Source of the DNA: DASUPK01 sp963831605
GTDB lineage: Bacteria > Actinomycetota > Thermoleophilia > Solirubrobacterales > 70-9
Direction: 5' to 3'
DNA length: 64,000 nt
Assembly: GCA_963831605.1 (NCBI GenBank)
Contig: CAWHQR010000004.1
Coordinates: forward strand, 1-64,000
The notes beneath the pieces were generated by a model. It was not told where the DNA came from, ran no database searches, and saw only the letters and a list, made by a program, of their open reading frames with translations. Position 1 is the stretch's first letter. Each line of letters starts with the position of its first letter. Below are positions 42,240 through 50,843 of the stretch, piece after piece. Position numbers and translations under genes: made by a program.

Positions 42240-42270
42240 GCCGCCGCCGTACAAAGGGGTGGGCTTCGGC

Positions 42271-43710
42271 GTGAACCTGATGCTCGCCGAGAAGGAAGCG
42301 GTGCGGCGCGAGCGACTGACTCCGCTGCGACAGCTCGAGGCGCTCTGCGATCCCGGCTCGCTCGAGCTGTTCCGCACGCGGATCGCATCGCGCTCGGCCC
42401 GCTCCGCGCCCGGCGACGGAGTGGTGGCGGGCGCGGGCAGCGTAGGCGGGCGGCCGGTCTACTGCTACGCGCAGGACCAGAGCTTCGCCGGCGGCTCGCT
42501 CGGTACGGCCCAGGCCGAGACGATCGTTCGCCTTCTCGAACTTGCCGGGAGGGCGGAGGCCCCGGTGGTGGGCTTCATCGCCTCCGGTGGCGCGCGCATC
42601 GACGAGGGGGCCGGGGCGCTCGGCGGCTACGGCGCGATCTTCAGGCAGCATGTGGCGCTCTCGGGGCACGTTCCGCAGATCAGCGTGATCACGGGGACCT
42701 CCGCGGGCGGCGGCGCATACTCGCCCGCCCTCACCGACTTCGTGGTGATGACCGAGGAGGCCCGGCTCTTCCTCACCGGTCCGGGCGTGGTCGAGGAGGT
42801 GATGGGCGAGAGCGTGACGATGGACGAGCTCGGCGGCGCTCGGGTCCACTCGCGAAACGGGGTCTGCGATCTCGTTGCTCCGGACGACGCGGCGGCCGCC
42901 GAATTGGTCCGCGACCTGCTTGGCCATCTGCCGCAGAGCTCCGCGTCGTCACCGGATCCGGTGTTGCCGCAGGAGCCGCTCGGGCGCGATCCGGGGACGG
43001 CCGTTCCCGCCAACCCCCGCAAGGTCTACGACGTCCGCTCTGTGATCCGCTGCGTCGCCGACTCCAGCTCGATGCTCGAGCTCTCGCCCCGCTGGGCCCG
43101 CAACATGGTCACGGCTCTCGTTCGGCTGAACGGCCACCCCGTGGGGGTCGTCGCCAACCAGCCGCACCACCTCGGCGGGGTGATCGACTCCGCGGCCTCC
43201 GAGAAGGCGGCCGGCTTCATACGCCGCTGCGACTCCTTCGGCCTCCCGCTTGCCGTGCTCGTCGACACCCCCGGCTTCCTCCCCGGCACCAGGCAGGAGG
43301 GAATGGGTGTGATCCGGCATGGCGCCGGCCTCCTGCACGCCTTCTCGGCCGCCCGGGTGGCGAAGGTGACCGTCGTGCTTCGCAAGGCCTACGGCGGCGG
43401 CTTCATCACGATGAACTCGCGCGAGCTGGGCGCGGATGTCGTCCTCGCCTGGCCGGGCGCCGAGATCGGTGTCCTGGGAGCCCGACAGGCGGTGGGGATC
43501 ATCCACCGGCGGGCGATCGAGGGCTCGGGCGATTCGGCTGCCGAACACACGCGGCTGGCCGAGGAGTACGCGGAGGAACATCTGAGGGCCGACGTTGCGG
43601 CGGCCGCCGGATACGTGGACGAGGTGATCGAGCCGGGCGAGACGAGAGGGCGACTGATCTGGGCGCTCTCGGCCCTCGGCGGAGCCAACGGACGAAGGAG
43701 ACCTGCATGA
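42271..43710 (+). CDS. Acyl-CoA carboxylase carboxyltransferase (AccD-like, beta-alpha fused)
   Basis: A 479-residue carboxyltransferase of the AccD/PccB type with both crotonase-like halves: FIASGGARIDEGAGALGGYGAIFRQHV with the GGAR/RI loop in the N-half, TGTSAGGGAYSPALTDF, and LVDTPGFLPGTRQEGMGVIRHGAGLLHAFS and RKAYGGGFITMNSRELGADVVLAWPGAEIGVLGA in the C-half. It carboxylates acetyl- or propionyl-CoA using carboxybiotin, supplying malonyl-CoA to this operon. The biotinylated alpha subunit is not in the window. GTG 42271 is favoured by GGGGTGGG seven bases upstream; GTG 42259 is possible. Confidence 0.9.
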   Translation: MNLMLAEKEAVRRERLTPLRQLEALCDPGSLELFRTRIASRSARSAPGDGVVAGAGSVGGRPVYCYAQDQSFAGGSLGTAQAETIVRLLELAGRAEAPVVGFIASGGARIDEGAGALGGYGAIFRQHVALSGHVPQISVITGTSAGGGAYSPALTDFVVMTEEARLFLTGPGVVEEVMGESVTMDELGGARVHSRNGVCDLVAPDDAAAAELVRDLLGHLPQSSASSPDPVLPQEPLGRDPGTAVPANPRKVYDVRSVIRCVADSSSMLELSPRWARNMVTALVRLNGHPVGVVANQPHHLGGVIDSAASEKAAGFIRRCDSFGLPLAVLVDTPGFLPGTRQEGMGVIRHGAGLLHAFSAARVAKVTVVLRKAYGGGFITMNSRELGADVVLAWPGAEIGVLGARQAVGIIHRRAIEGSGDSAAEHTRLAEEYAEEHLRADVAAAAGYVDEVIEPGETRGRLIWALSALGGANGRRRPA

Positions 43711-44258
43711 CGACCGAGACGATCGAGCGCACCCGCGAGGGGCCGCTGTGGCGCGAGGCGCCGCCCTACTTCGACGACCTCGAGGTCGGGGATTCGATGG
43801 AGTCCTCCGGCCGGACGGTGACCGAGTACGACGTGGTCTCGTTCGCCGCACTGACCGGCGACTGGCACCCACAGCACGCCGATGCCGCCTGGGCCGCCGA
43901 GAGTGCCTTCGGGCGGCGGATCGCGCACGGGATGCTGGTCCTCTCCTACGCGCTCGGCCTGCTCCCGATCGATCCACGCGTCGTGCTCGCGCTGCGCTCG
44001 ATCGACGGGGCCGTGCTGAAGCGGCCGGTCGGGCTGGGGGACACGATTCGCGTCCGCGCGCGGCTCGCCGACAAGCGCGAGCTCGGAGCGGAGACGGGGC
44101 TGGTCACGCTGGCGGTCCGGATCGTCAACCAGGCCGACGAGCTGGTGGCGCGCATGGAGATCGTCGTGATCTGGCGCCGGGAGCCGGAGCGCGCCCAGGT
44201 GGCCTCCTCAGCCGACGACGAGCTCTCGCCGCTCCAGGACGGCAGGCTGCTCGCGTGA
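43707..44258 (+). CDS. MaoC-like hydratase/dehydratase, probable 3-hydroxyacyl-ACP dehydratase
   Basis: A 183-residue hot-dog fold protein. The hydratase-2 motif is clear: FAALTGDWHPQHADAAWAAESAFGRRIAHGML with the catalytic Asp and His, preceded by YFDDLEVGDSMESSGRTVTEYD. In mycobacteria the related HadAB proteins replace FabZ. Here the gene lies between accD-like and fabI genes in a FAS-II operon that otherwise lacks fabA/fabZ, so it most likely dehydrates beta-hydroxyacyl-ACP. It overlaps accD-like by ATGA and fabI by TGATG. Confidence 0.87.
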   Translation: MTTETIERTREGPLWREAPPYFDDLEVGDSMESSGRTVTEYDVVSFAALTGDWHPQHADAAWAAESAFGRRIAHGMLVLSYALGLLPIDPRVVLALRSIDGAVLKRPVGLGDTIRVRARLADKRELGAETGLVTLAVRIVNQADELVARMEIVVIWRREPERAQVASSADDELSPLQDGRLLA

Positions 44259-45079
44259 TGCTGGCCGGCAAGCGATTCCTGATCACGGGCGTTCTGACCC
44301 GGAAGAGCATCGCCTTCGCCGTGGCCAAGGAGGCGCAGCTCGCCGGCGCCGAGGTGCTGCTCACCGGCTTCGGCCGGACCCGGCGGATGACCGAGCGCTC
44401 GGCCGCGCGGTTGCCGGAGCCGCCGGACGTGCTCGAGCTGGACGTCAACTCCGAGGAGGACCTCGCCGATCTCGCCCGCGAGGTCGATGGGCGGTGGGGT
44501 GGTCTCGACGGTGTTCTGCATGCGATCGCCTTCGCGCCTGCGGACGCGATCGGCGGCCGCTTCATGGAGACGCCTCCCGAGAGCGCGCTCGAGGCCTTCC
44601 GGACGAGCGCCTACTCCTACCAGGCGCTCGCTCGCCATCTCGTCCCGCTGCTGGACGGCGGCGGCAGCGTCGTCGGCCTCGACTTCGACGCATCGGTCGC
44701 CTGGCCGTCGTACGACTGGATGGGCGTGGCCAAGGCGGCCCTGGAGTCCGTCAATCGCTACCTGGCGAGAGAGCTTGGCCCACGCGGCATCCGCTCGAAC
44801 CTGATCTCAGCGGGGCCGATCTCCTCGCCGGCCGCGAGCGGCATCGACGGCTTCGAGGTGCTGGCCGCGGGCTGGCCGGACGCCGCACCGCTCGGCTGGG
44901 ACACCGAGGACCCGACCCCTGTGGCTCGCGCCGTTCTCTTCCTGCTCTCGGACTGGTCCGAGGCGATCAGCGGGGAGGTGATTCACGTCGACGGCGGGGC
45001 GCACGCCGTGGCCACCGGCGCCGAGCAGCGAACGGGCTCGAACGGAAGGGCCCGAGCTTCTTCAGTAGTTCAGTCCTAG
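44258..45079 (+). CDS. fabI: Enoyl-ACP reductase (FabI/InhA type)
   Basis: A 273-residue enoyl-ACP reductase. It opens MLAGKRFLITGVLTRKSIAFAVAKEAQLAGAEVLLTGFGR, the FabI/InhA NADH site with GVLT in place of the SDR glycine motif. The catalytic Tyr-x6-Lys is in SYDWMGVAKAALES and the substrate loop reads NLISAGPISSPAASGI. ISGEVIHVDGGAHAVA ends the fold. The sequence is closer to InhA than to E. coli FabI by the GVLT and AGP motifs. Last gene of the operon; convergent with a crotonase gene. Confidence 0.92.
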   Translation: MLAGKRFLITGVLTRKSIAFAVAKEAQLAGAEVLLTGFGRTRRMTERSAARLPEPPDVLELDVNSEEDLADLAREVDGRWGGLDGVLHAIAFAPADAIGGRFMETPPESALEAFRTSAYSYQALARHLVPLLDGGGSVVGLDFDASVAWPSYDWMGVAKAALESVNRYLARELGPRGIRSNLISAGPISSPAASGIDGFEVLAAGWPDAAPLGWDTEDPTPVARAVLFLLSDWSEAISGEVIHVDGGAHAVATGAEQRTGSNGRARASSVVQS

Positions 45080-45101
45080 TGGTGGTGCGGGTTGGAGCGG
45101 T

Positions 45102-45869
45102 CTAGCGCCCGCGCCAGTTCGGAGCGCGTTTCTCGCTGAAGGCTGTGGCGCCCTCGATCGCATCCTCCGAAGTGAAGACGGGGGCGACGATCTCGCCCTG
45201 CTTTGCCCAGAAGGTCTCGTCGTCCCAGGAGCCCTGCTGGTTGAGGATCGTCTTCGAGGCCGCGGTGGCGAGCGGGGCGTTCGCGGCGACCTCGGCCGCC
45301 AGCTCCAGAGCGACGTCCAGCGCCGTGCCTGGGTCGGCGAGGCGATTGATCAGCCCGAGCTCCGCGGCGCGCTCGGCTGTGATCGTCTCGCCGGTGAGCG
45401 CCAGCTCCATCGCGATCGCGGCCGGCAGGCGGCGGGGCAGCTGGCGAAGCGCTCCCGCCGCCGCGACCAGTCCGCGCTTTGCCTCGGGAATGCCGAGCTT
45501 CGCGCCCTTGGCGGCGACGATCAGATCACAGGCGAGCGCGATCTCGAGGCCGCCCGCGACGGCGAAGCCCTCGATCGCGGCGATCAGCGGCTTGGCCGCC
45601 GGCTTCTGCACGATGCCGGCGAAGCCGCGGTCCTTCGCCCAGGGGCGCTCACCGGTCGCGAACGCCTTCAGGTCCATCCCGGAGCTGAAGCCCTTGCCCT
45701 CGCCGGCGATCACGCCGACGCTGAGCTCGTCGGTCGCGTCGAGCTCGTCGAGGGCGGCGGCCATGGCCTCGGCCATCGCCAGGTTGACCGCGTTGCGGGC
45801 GTCCGGGCGGTTCAGCGTGATCAGCAGGACGCGATCGCGGCGCTCGGTCAGAAGTGGCTGCTCGGTCAT
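45102..45869 (-). CDS. Enoyl-CoA hydratase/isomerase (crotonase family)
   Basis: A 255-residue crotonase: LITLNRPDARNAVNLAM, VIAGEGKGFSSGMDLKAF (oxyanion hole), IAAIEGFAVAGGLEIALACDLIVAAKGAKLGIPEAKRGLVAAAGA with Glu at the second hydratase position. The first catalytic Glu of true hydratases is replaced by Ala/Gly-rich sequence, so isomerase or another CoA activity is equally possible. It converges on the fab operon but is transcribed separately and fits beta-oxidation rather than synthesis. Confidence 0.85.
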   Translation of the reverse strand: MTEQPLLTERRDRVLLITLNRPDARNAVNLAMAEAMAAALDELDATDELSVGVIAGEGKGFSSGMDLKAFATGERPWAKDRGFAGIVQKPAAKPLIAAIEGFAVAGGLEIALACDLIVAAKGAKLGIPEAKRGLVAAAGALRQLPRRLPAAIAMELALTGETITAERAAELGLINRLADPGTALDVALELAAEVAANAPLATAASKTILNQQGSWDDETFWAKQGEIVAPVFTSEDAIEGATAFSEKRAPNWRGR

Positions 45870-45904
45870 GGGCCGGGACCTTACAATCGCCGGTCAGTAC
45901 GAGC

Positions 45905-45977
45905 GCCCAGGTAGCTCAGTTGGTAGAGCACATCTCTCGTAATGATGAGGTCGCCGGTTCGAGCCCGGCCCTGGGCT
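45905..45977 (+). tRNA. tRNA-Thr (anticodon CGT)
   Basis: A 73-nt cloverleaf: acceptor GCCCAGG (45905-45911) with CCTGGGC (45970-45976), D arm GCTCAGTTGGTAGAGC, anticodon loop CTCGTAA (anticodon CGT, read as Thr codon ACG) and T arm GCCGG-TTCGAGC-CCGGC. The anticodon stem has one T-T mismatch at the loop end. Discriminator is T and CCA is not encoded. It lies just upstream of a secreted-protein gene. Confidence 0.95.
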
Positions 45978-46012
45978 GGCCGTGTAGGGTCTCCCGGAGA
46001 GGAGAGGTGCAG

Positions 46013-48466
46013 GTGAGAGGGAGCTCGAAGCTGGCAGCGGTGATGGTCGCGGCGTTCTGCTGCGCGGCGGTCGTCTTTGCGTTGCCGGCCAGCGCCGGTG
46101 CCGGCAAGAAGGCGAAGGGTGTCGCCCTTCTGGGCACGGGCCAGACGAAGTTGCTGAAGCGCGGACTGCGCGTCCGGCTCCCGGGGAAGCACTCGGCCGG
46201 GCTGAAGGTGCGGGCGACCTCGACGACCTTCGACGACCCGGCGCCGGCTCCGCTGACCAAGGTGGGTCACGCCCGCCGGGGCAAGCGCATCGTCAACCTG
46301 AAGCTGACGGCGGCGGGCAAGGCCGAGGTGGCGAGCTGTGAGGCGAGGGCGATCCAGGTCCGCGCCGGAAAGAGAACCTCCAGCGCGAGCCTGATCCGCA
46401 ACAGCCCGGCCTGCAGCCCGAAGCCCGTCGACCTGAGCCGCGCCGGCGACTGCGACTTCATCGGCCAGCAGCAGGGCTCGCTGTGCCTGCTGCCCTTCCC
46501 CGACGACTACTACACGGTGGCCGACCAATCGACCGGCACCGGCCGGCGGATCGACTTCCATACGGGCGGGATGCCGAAGAATGCGTCGAGTGTTCCGATC
46601 AACCCCTCGCCGTACAGCCTGAACGACGGCTTCAGCCCGGGGGTGGGGATGGTCGTCCGGGTCCCCGGCCTGGACAACCCGGCGGCGCTGCAGCAGACGA
46701 ACGCGGTGCCGATCAACCACCTGGGCCGTTTCTCCGAGCCAGATCAGCCCATCGTGGTGATCGATACGACCACCGGCCAGCGCGTGCCGATCTGGGTGGA
46801 GATCGACTCGAACGGCGGCAGCCCCGACAGCACCGCGCTCGAGATCCATCCGGCAGTCAACTTCGCGTCGGGCCACCGCTACGTGGTCGCGATGCGAAAC
46901 CTGAAGAACTCCGCCGGCCAGACGATCGCGGCCCCGGAGGGCTTCCGCTACTACCGCGACCAGCTTCCCTCTGACCAGGGTCCGATCAACGCCCAGCGGC
47001 CTCGCTTCGAGTCGATCTTCAACACCCTCCGGGGGGCGGGCATCAGGCGCTCGAACCTCTACCTGGCCTGGGACTTCACCGTCGCCACGGACGAGAACAT
47101 CGCCGCCCGGGAGCTGCACATCCGGGACGACGCGCTCGCCTCGCTTGGCGACACGACCCCGGGGAACGGCGTGATGGACGGCAGCGCGCCGTCCTTCCAG
47201 GTGACGCAGGTTGACAACTTCACGCCGGTGCAGGATCCGGAGATCGCGCGTCGCGTCCGCGGCACCTTCACGGTCCCCTGCTACCTGCAGCCGACCTGCG
47301 CGCCCGGCGGGAGCTTCCAGTTGGGGTCGAATGGGTTGCCCAGTCGCAACACGGGCAACGACTGGACGGCGAACTTCGACTGCATCATCCCCCGCACCGC
47401 GGTCGACGGCACGCCCGCGTCAGCGCGGCCGGCGATCTACGGGCATGGCCTCTTCGGCAGTGCGTCCGAGGTCTTCAACGCCGACATCCAGCAGCAGCTC
47501 GCCAATACCTACGGCTTCGTCCTCTGCGCCACCGACGAGATCGGAATGGCCGGGGCCGACCTCGGCAACACGGCCGGCATCCTCGCCGACGTGTCCAACT
47601 TCCCCCAGCTCGCCGATCGCCTCCAGCAGGGCCTCCTCGACGAGATCTTCCTCGGGCGCCTGATGGGCATGACGAGTGGCTTCAGCAGCGACGTCGCCTT
47701 CCATGCCGACGGAACCACACTGGGCAGCAACCCCGTGATCGACACCTCCGAGCTCTACTACCAGGGCTCGAGCCAGGGCGGGATCATGGGCGGCGCCCTC
47801 ACCGCCGTGGACCCCGACTTCACGCGATCGGTCCTCAACGTCCCGGCCATGAACTACTCGGTGCTGCTGCCGCGGTCGGTCGACTACGACTCGTTCGCCG
47901 GGATCCTCAATGGCGCCTACACAGATCCGCTGGAGCGCCCGCTGCTGCTCTCGCTGATCCAGATGCTCTGGGACCGCGGCGAGCCGGACGGCTACGCGCA
48001 CCGGATGACGACGAATCCCCTGCCGGGCAATCCGGCCCACACGGTGCTGATGAACATCGCGCTCGGAGACCACCAGGTCACCAACTTCCAGTCGGATGTC
48101 GAGGCCCGGACGATCGGCGCCTCCACACACACCCCGATCCTGGATCCGGGGCGCTGGCCCGACAACGACATCCTTTGGAACGTCCCGGCGATCTCCGCGT
48201 ACCCGTTCAGCGGCTCGGCGGCGATCTACGGCGACATCGGGCCCGTCCGCGCCAATCCGAGCCCGCCGCCGACCAACATCGGCGTGCCGCCGCCTCCCTT
48301 CACCAACACGCCGAATCGCACGGGCGAGGACCCACACGGAGCGCCGCGGGGGGCGCCGTCGGCCCTGCAGCTGATCTCTGACTTCCTCAAGCCCACGGGA
48401 GCGGTGACGAACGTCTGCGGACCGGCTCCCTGCTACGCGGGCGGCTACACCGGGCCTGGCCCCTAG
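46013..48466 (+). CDS. Large secreted alpha/beta-hydrolase-like protein
   Basis: An 817-residue exported protein: signal peptide at about 1-30 (AAVMVAAFCCAAVVFALPASAGA), a basic beta-rich N-domain to about 125, then a large domain with a hydrolase-like core: IYGHGLFGSASEVFN (oxyanion loop with HGLFG) and YYQGSSQGGIMGGAL, a G-x-S-x-G nucleophile elbow (Ser about 583). Asp and His candidates lie further on (ALGDHQV). Long inserted strands resemble extracellular lipase/esterase-like proteins of Actinobacteria, but I cannot name a family. Start GTG 46013, with GGAGAGG five bases upstream; GTG 46007 is possible. Confidence 0.72.
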   Translation: MRGSSKLAAVMVAAFCCAAVVFALPASAGAGKKAKGVALLGTGQTKLLKRGLRVRLPGKHSAGLKVRATSTTFDDPAPAPLTKVGHARRGKRIVNLKLTAAGKAEVASCEARAIQVRAGKRTSSASLIRNSPACSPKPVDLSRAGDCDFIGQQQGSLCLLPFPDDYYTVADQSTGTGRRIDFHTGGMPKNASSVPINPSPYSLNDGFSPGVGMVVRVPGLDNPAALQQTNAVPINHLGRFSEPDQPIVVIDTTTGQRVPIWVEIDSNGGSPDSTALEIHPAVNFASGHRYVVAMRNLKNSAGQTIAAPEGFRYYRDQLPSDQGPINAQRPRFESIFNTLRGAGIRRSNLYLAWDFTVATDENIAARELHIRDDALASLGDTTPGNGVMDGSAPSFQVTQVDNFTPVQDPEIARRVRGTFTVPCYLQPTCAPGGSFQLGSNGLPSRNTGNDWTANFDCIIPRTAVDGTPASARPAIYGHGLFGSASEVFNADIQQQLANTYGFVLCATDEIGMAGADLGNTAGILADVSNFPQLADRLQQGLLDEIFLGRLMGMTSGFSSDVAFHADGTTLGSNPVIDTSELYYQGSSQGGIMGGALTAVDPDFTRSVLNVPAMNYSVLLPRSVDYDSFAGILNGAYTDPLERPLLLSLIQMLWDRGEPDGYAHRMTTNPLPGNPAHTVLMNIALGDHQVTNFQSDVEARTIGASTHTPILDPGRWPDNDILWNVPAISAYPFSGSAAIYGDIGPVRANPSPPPTNIGVPPPPFTNTPNRTGEDPHGAPRGAPSALQLISDFLKPTGAVTNVCGPAPCYAGGYTGPGP

Positions 48467-48477
48467 GCGCTTCCTCT

Positions 48478-49320
48478 TCAGGGCCCACCAAGACCGGCCG
48501 CCCTCCGGATGAAACCCAGCCGGTCGGCGACCCGGGCGTAGATGCTGGCACCGCCCAGGCCGCAGGGGAAGACGCCCGCGCTGACGGCTCCGATCAGGCG
48601 GGGGCCGTTGGGCGTGTCGGCGACCAGCGGGCCGCCGCTGTCGCCCTCGCAGGAGGTCGTTCGGAAGGGGAGGCGGCTGTGGGTCCGGCCGATGCGCTTG
48701 CCGAGGGCGCAGATCATCGAAGCCTGCTGAAAGCCGCGGGACTTGCCGTACTCGCGGTCGCACTTGCGGGCCGGGTAGATCCGCTCCTTGGTCGTCTTCA
48801 ACCGGCGCGCGATGTTGAACCCCCAGGCGCTGCGAGTGCCCCAGCCGGCCGAGCGGACGATGCTCCCCGGCCTGGTGGCAGCCCTGGTCTCCACCTGCGT
48901 GGCGAGGGTGATCGGTTGCGCATCGGGCGCGCTCGCCAGCGTCAGCACCGAGAAGTCGTGGGCATCCTTTTTCCCGTTGTAGGCCGGGTCGATCGCGACC
49001 GCCGCCACCTTGATCCGGGGCCTGCGCCTCTTGGGCGTGATCCAGGGACTGCCCGCCAGCACCGACAGCTGCCGGCGCTTTCCGCCCTTCACGCAGTGGG
49101 CCGCCGTCAGCACCTTGGTTGGGGCGATCAGAGAGCCGCTGCAGATGAAGCGGCGCCTCTGCCTGAGCGCGATCGCGAACTGCCAGCCGGCCGGGTTTGC
49201 CTTGCCACCGCCGACGATGCGCGGCGAGGAGCCTGCGGCGCCTCCGCTCCCGGGAGCGAGCGCGAGCAGCAGAAGGCACAGTCCCAGGACGGCGCCCCCC
49301 AAGCGCCGGTGCGGGCTCAT
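48478..49320 (-). CDS. Secreted trypsin-like serine protease (S1)
   Basis: A 280-residue exported protease: signal peptide about 1-30, activation-type start IVGGGKANPAGWQFAIAL, catalytic His in VLTAAHCVKGG, Asp in KKDAHDFSVLTL and Ser in CEGDSGGPLVAD with the substrate-binding SAGVFPCGLGG region. Cysteine pairs for the usual disulfides are present (CSGSLI/AAHC; C-EGDSGGP/FPCG). Asp at the base of S1 (TSCEGDSGG preceded by FRTTSC) is not obvious, so specificity is unclear. It ends 11 bp from the secreted hydrolase gene (convergent). Confidence 0.9.
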   Translation of the reverse strand: MSPHRRLGGAVLGLCLLLLALAPGSGGAAGSSPRIVGGGKANPAGWQFAIALRQRRRFICSGSLIAPTKVLTAAHCVKGGKRRQLSVLAGSPWITPKRRRPRIKVAAVAIDPAYNGKKDAHDFSVLTLASAPDAQPITLATQVETRAATRPGSIVRSAGWGTRSAWGFNIARRLKTTKERIYPARKCDREYGKSRGFQQASMICALGKRIGRTHSRLPFRTTSCEGDSGGPLVADTPNGPRLIGAVSAGVFPCGLGGASIYARVADRLGFIRRAAGLGGP

Positions 49321-49326
49321 CCCCCG

Positions 49327-50197
49327 CTATTCCCCCTGCAAACTGCGGTAACGCTCGGTCATGAAGTCGAGAGCGGCCTGGCGATGGTCCTCGGCCGCGA
49401 TCAGCTCCGAGTAGGTCAGCTCCGCGCCCTTGAAGCCGGTGGCGTTCCAGAGCTCCCCGGAGACCTCGGCGCTCCAGGGCCCGACGTACAGGTAGGGCTC
49501 GTCATGGTCGGCATCGCCCGGAGAGGCGCCGAAGTTGGCGCGCCTCCCCGCCGCCTCGGAGCCGAGCTCGACCGCGATGTCGAAGTGCTCGGGCCAGAGC
49601 TGGACCAGGGAGGGGTCGCCATCCGGCTGATCGGCGCGCAGCTGCTCGAGCACTGAGCAGCCCAACCCGTAGAACTCACCGAGCGCGGTGGCGGCCGCCC
49701 TGTCGACTCCGGGTAGGGGCTCGCGCGTCTCCCTGTCTCCCCGCTGGCGCACCAGCTCGCCGTGCTCGACCCGAACCTGGCAGTCGGCTCCATCCTGCTC
49801 GAAGAACGGCGTGCCGAAGCCGCCCCGCGTGTAGCGCAGGGCGATCTCGCTGGCGGGCATGCGGGCCGGCGCGACCACGGTCTCCGCGACCTTGTGGAGC
49901 GCGACCCGCGCCTTCGCGAAGGAGTCGGGCAGCGGCTCGAGCCGCTTCCATGCACCGAGCCAGCGGTCCGCGCACCAGGGCGCGAGCTCGGGCTCCTCGC
50001 GCGGCGATCTCGTTCCAGGTGAGGTCGCCGCGGTTGTGGACGGGGGAGACGAGCTCCCGGCCCTCCGGTACCTCACCGGGATGCACCGGATCGTCGGCGT
50101 ACGGCGGCTCGCCGACCGCCGGCGGCGAGGGCTCCAGAACCCTCGCCTCGTAATCGCCGCCGAGCTTGTCCTCGGCCTCTGCCCTTGGATTTGCCAT
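49327..50197 (-). CDS. Conserved hypothetical protein, frameshifted
   Basis: Two frames must be joined. From ATG 50197 the protein reads MANPRAEAEDKLGGDYEARV ... VSPVHNRGDLTWNEIA; at about 49999-50004 one base must be removed, after which the text continues REEPELAPWCADRWLGAWKRLEPLPDSFAKARVALHKVAE ... YLYVGPWSAEVSGELWNATGFKGAELTY and stops at 49327. The total length is 3n+1, as expected for one inserted base. The ~290-residue product has no motif I can name; Trp/Tyr content is high. The neighbouring gene's direction and the intact C-half suggest it is functional or a sequencing error. Confidence 0.65.
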
Positions 50198-50281
50198 CGG
50201 GTGCGAACCCTAGTCCGCCGCGACCGCGGGGCGTTGCCGAAATCACCTGTAACGGGCAGGTGGCCGGCTGGACTCCTCGCC

Positions 50282-50788
50282 ATGCGGATCAGGCCTCTTC
50301 TCGTCATGGCGACCCTGGTGGCGGCCCTCGCCGGCTGTGGCTCCTCCACCTCGAGCGCGAAGGACGATCCCGCCACCGCGGCGGCGAACCAGCCGACGGC
50401 CGCGCCGTCCACCACCGCGGCGAGCACCCGCGGTCCCAAGCTGAAGGTGGTCTCGAGCGACTACGGCCGGATCCTCGCCGACGGCCACGGCAGGGCCCTC
50501 TATCTGTTCACTGCGGACAGGGGCAAGCGGAGCAACTGCTACGGCGACTGCGCCACCGCCTGGCCGCCGTATCTCGTCAAGTCCAAGCCGGCGGCCGTCT
50601 CGGGTGCGAGGCCGGGCAAGGTGGGGACGATTCGACGCAGCGACGGGAAGCTGCAGGCCACCTATGCGGGCCACCCCGTCTACTACTACGTCGGGGACCG
50701 CTCGCCTGGCGAGGTCAACTGCCAGGCCGCCGTGGAGTTCGGCGGCTACTGGTACGTGCTGCGCACGGACGGCACGGCGGTCCACTAG
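50282..50788 (+). CDS. PF03640-type repeat lipoprotein
   Basis: A 168-residue exported lipoprotein: signal peptide with lipobox LAGC-GSS (Cys about 19), a Thr/Ala-rich linker, then the 'secreted repeat' pair LKVVSSDYGRILADGHGRALYLFTAD ... NCYGDCATAWPPYLV and IRRSDGKLQATYAGHPVYYYVGDRSPGEVNCQ. It matches the paralogue at 13761-14355 (COG4315-like; CxxxCxxxWPP motif). The two conserved cysteines could bind a cofactor or form a disulfide. Function not established. Confidence 0.82.
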   Translation: MRIRPLLVMATLVAALAGCGSSTSSAKDDPATAAANQPTAAPSTTAASTRGPKLKVVSSDYGRILADGHGRALYLFTADRGKRSNCYGDCATAWPPYLVKSKPAAVSGARPGKVGTIRRSDGKLQATYAGHPVYYYVGDRSPGEVNCQAAVEFGGYWYVLRTDGTAVH

Positions 50789-50843
50789 AGGCTCGCCGCG
50801 CCCGGTCTAGACTCGCGGCGTGTTCCGCCGCGAGCCGCTCACC

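Noticed and set aside
47420..49279. A 619-codon minus-strand frame overlapping the protease gene
   Set aside because: It runs antisense to the secreted hydrolase and out of frame with the protease, which has an intact His-Asp-Ser set in another frame.
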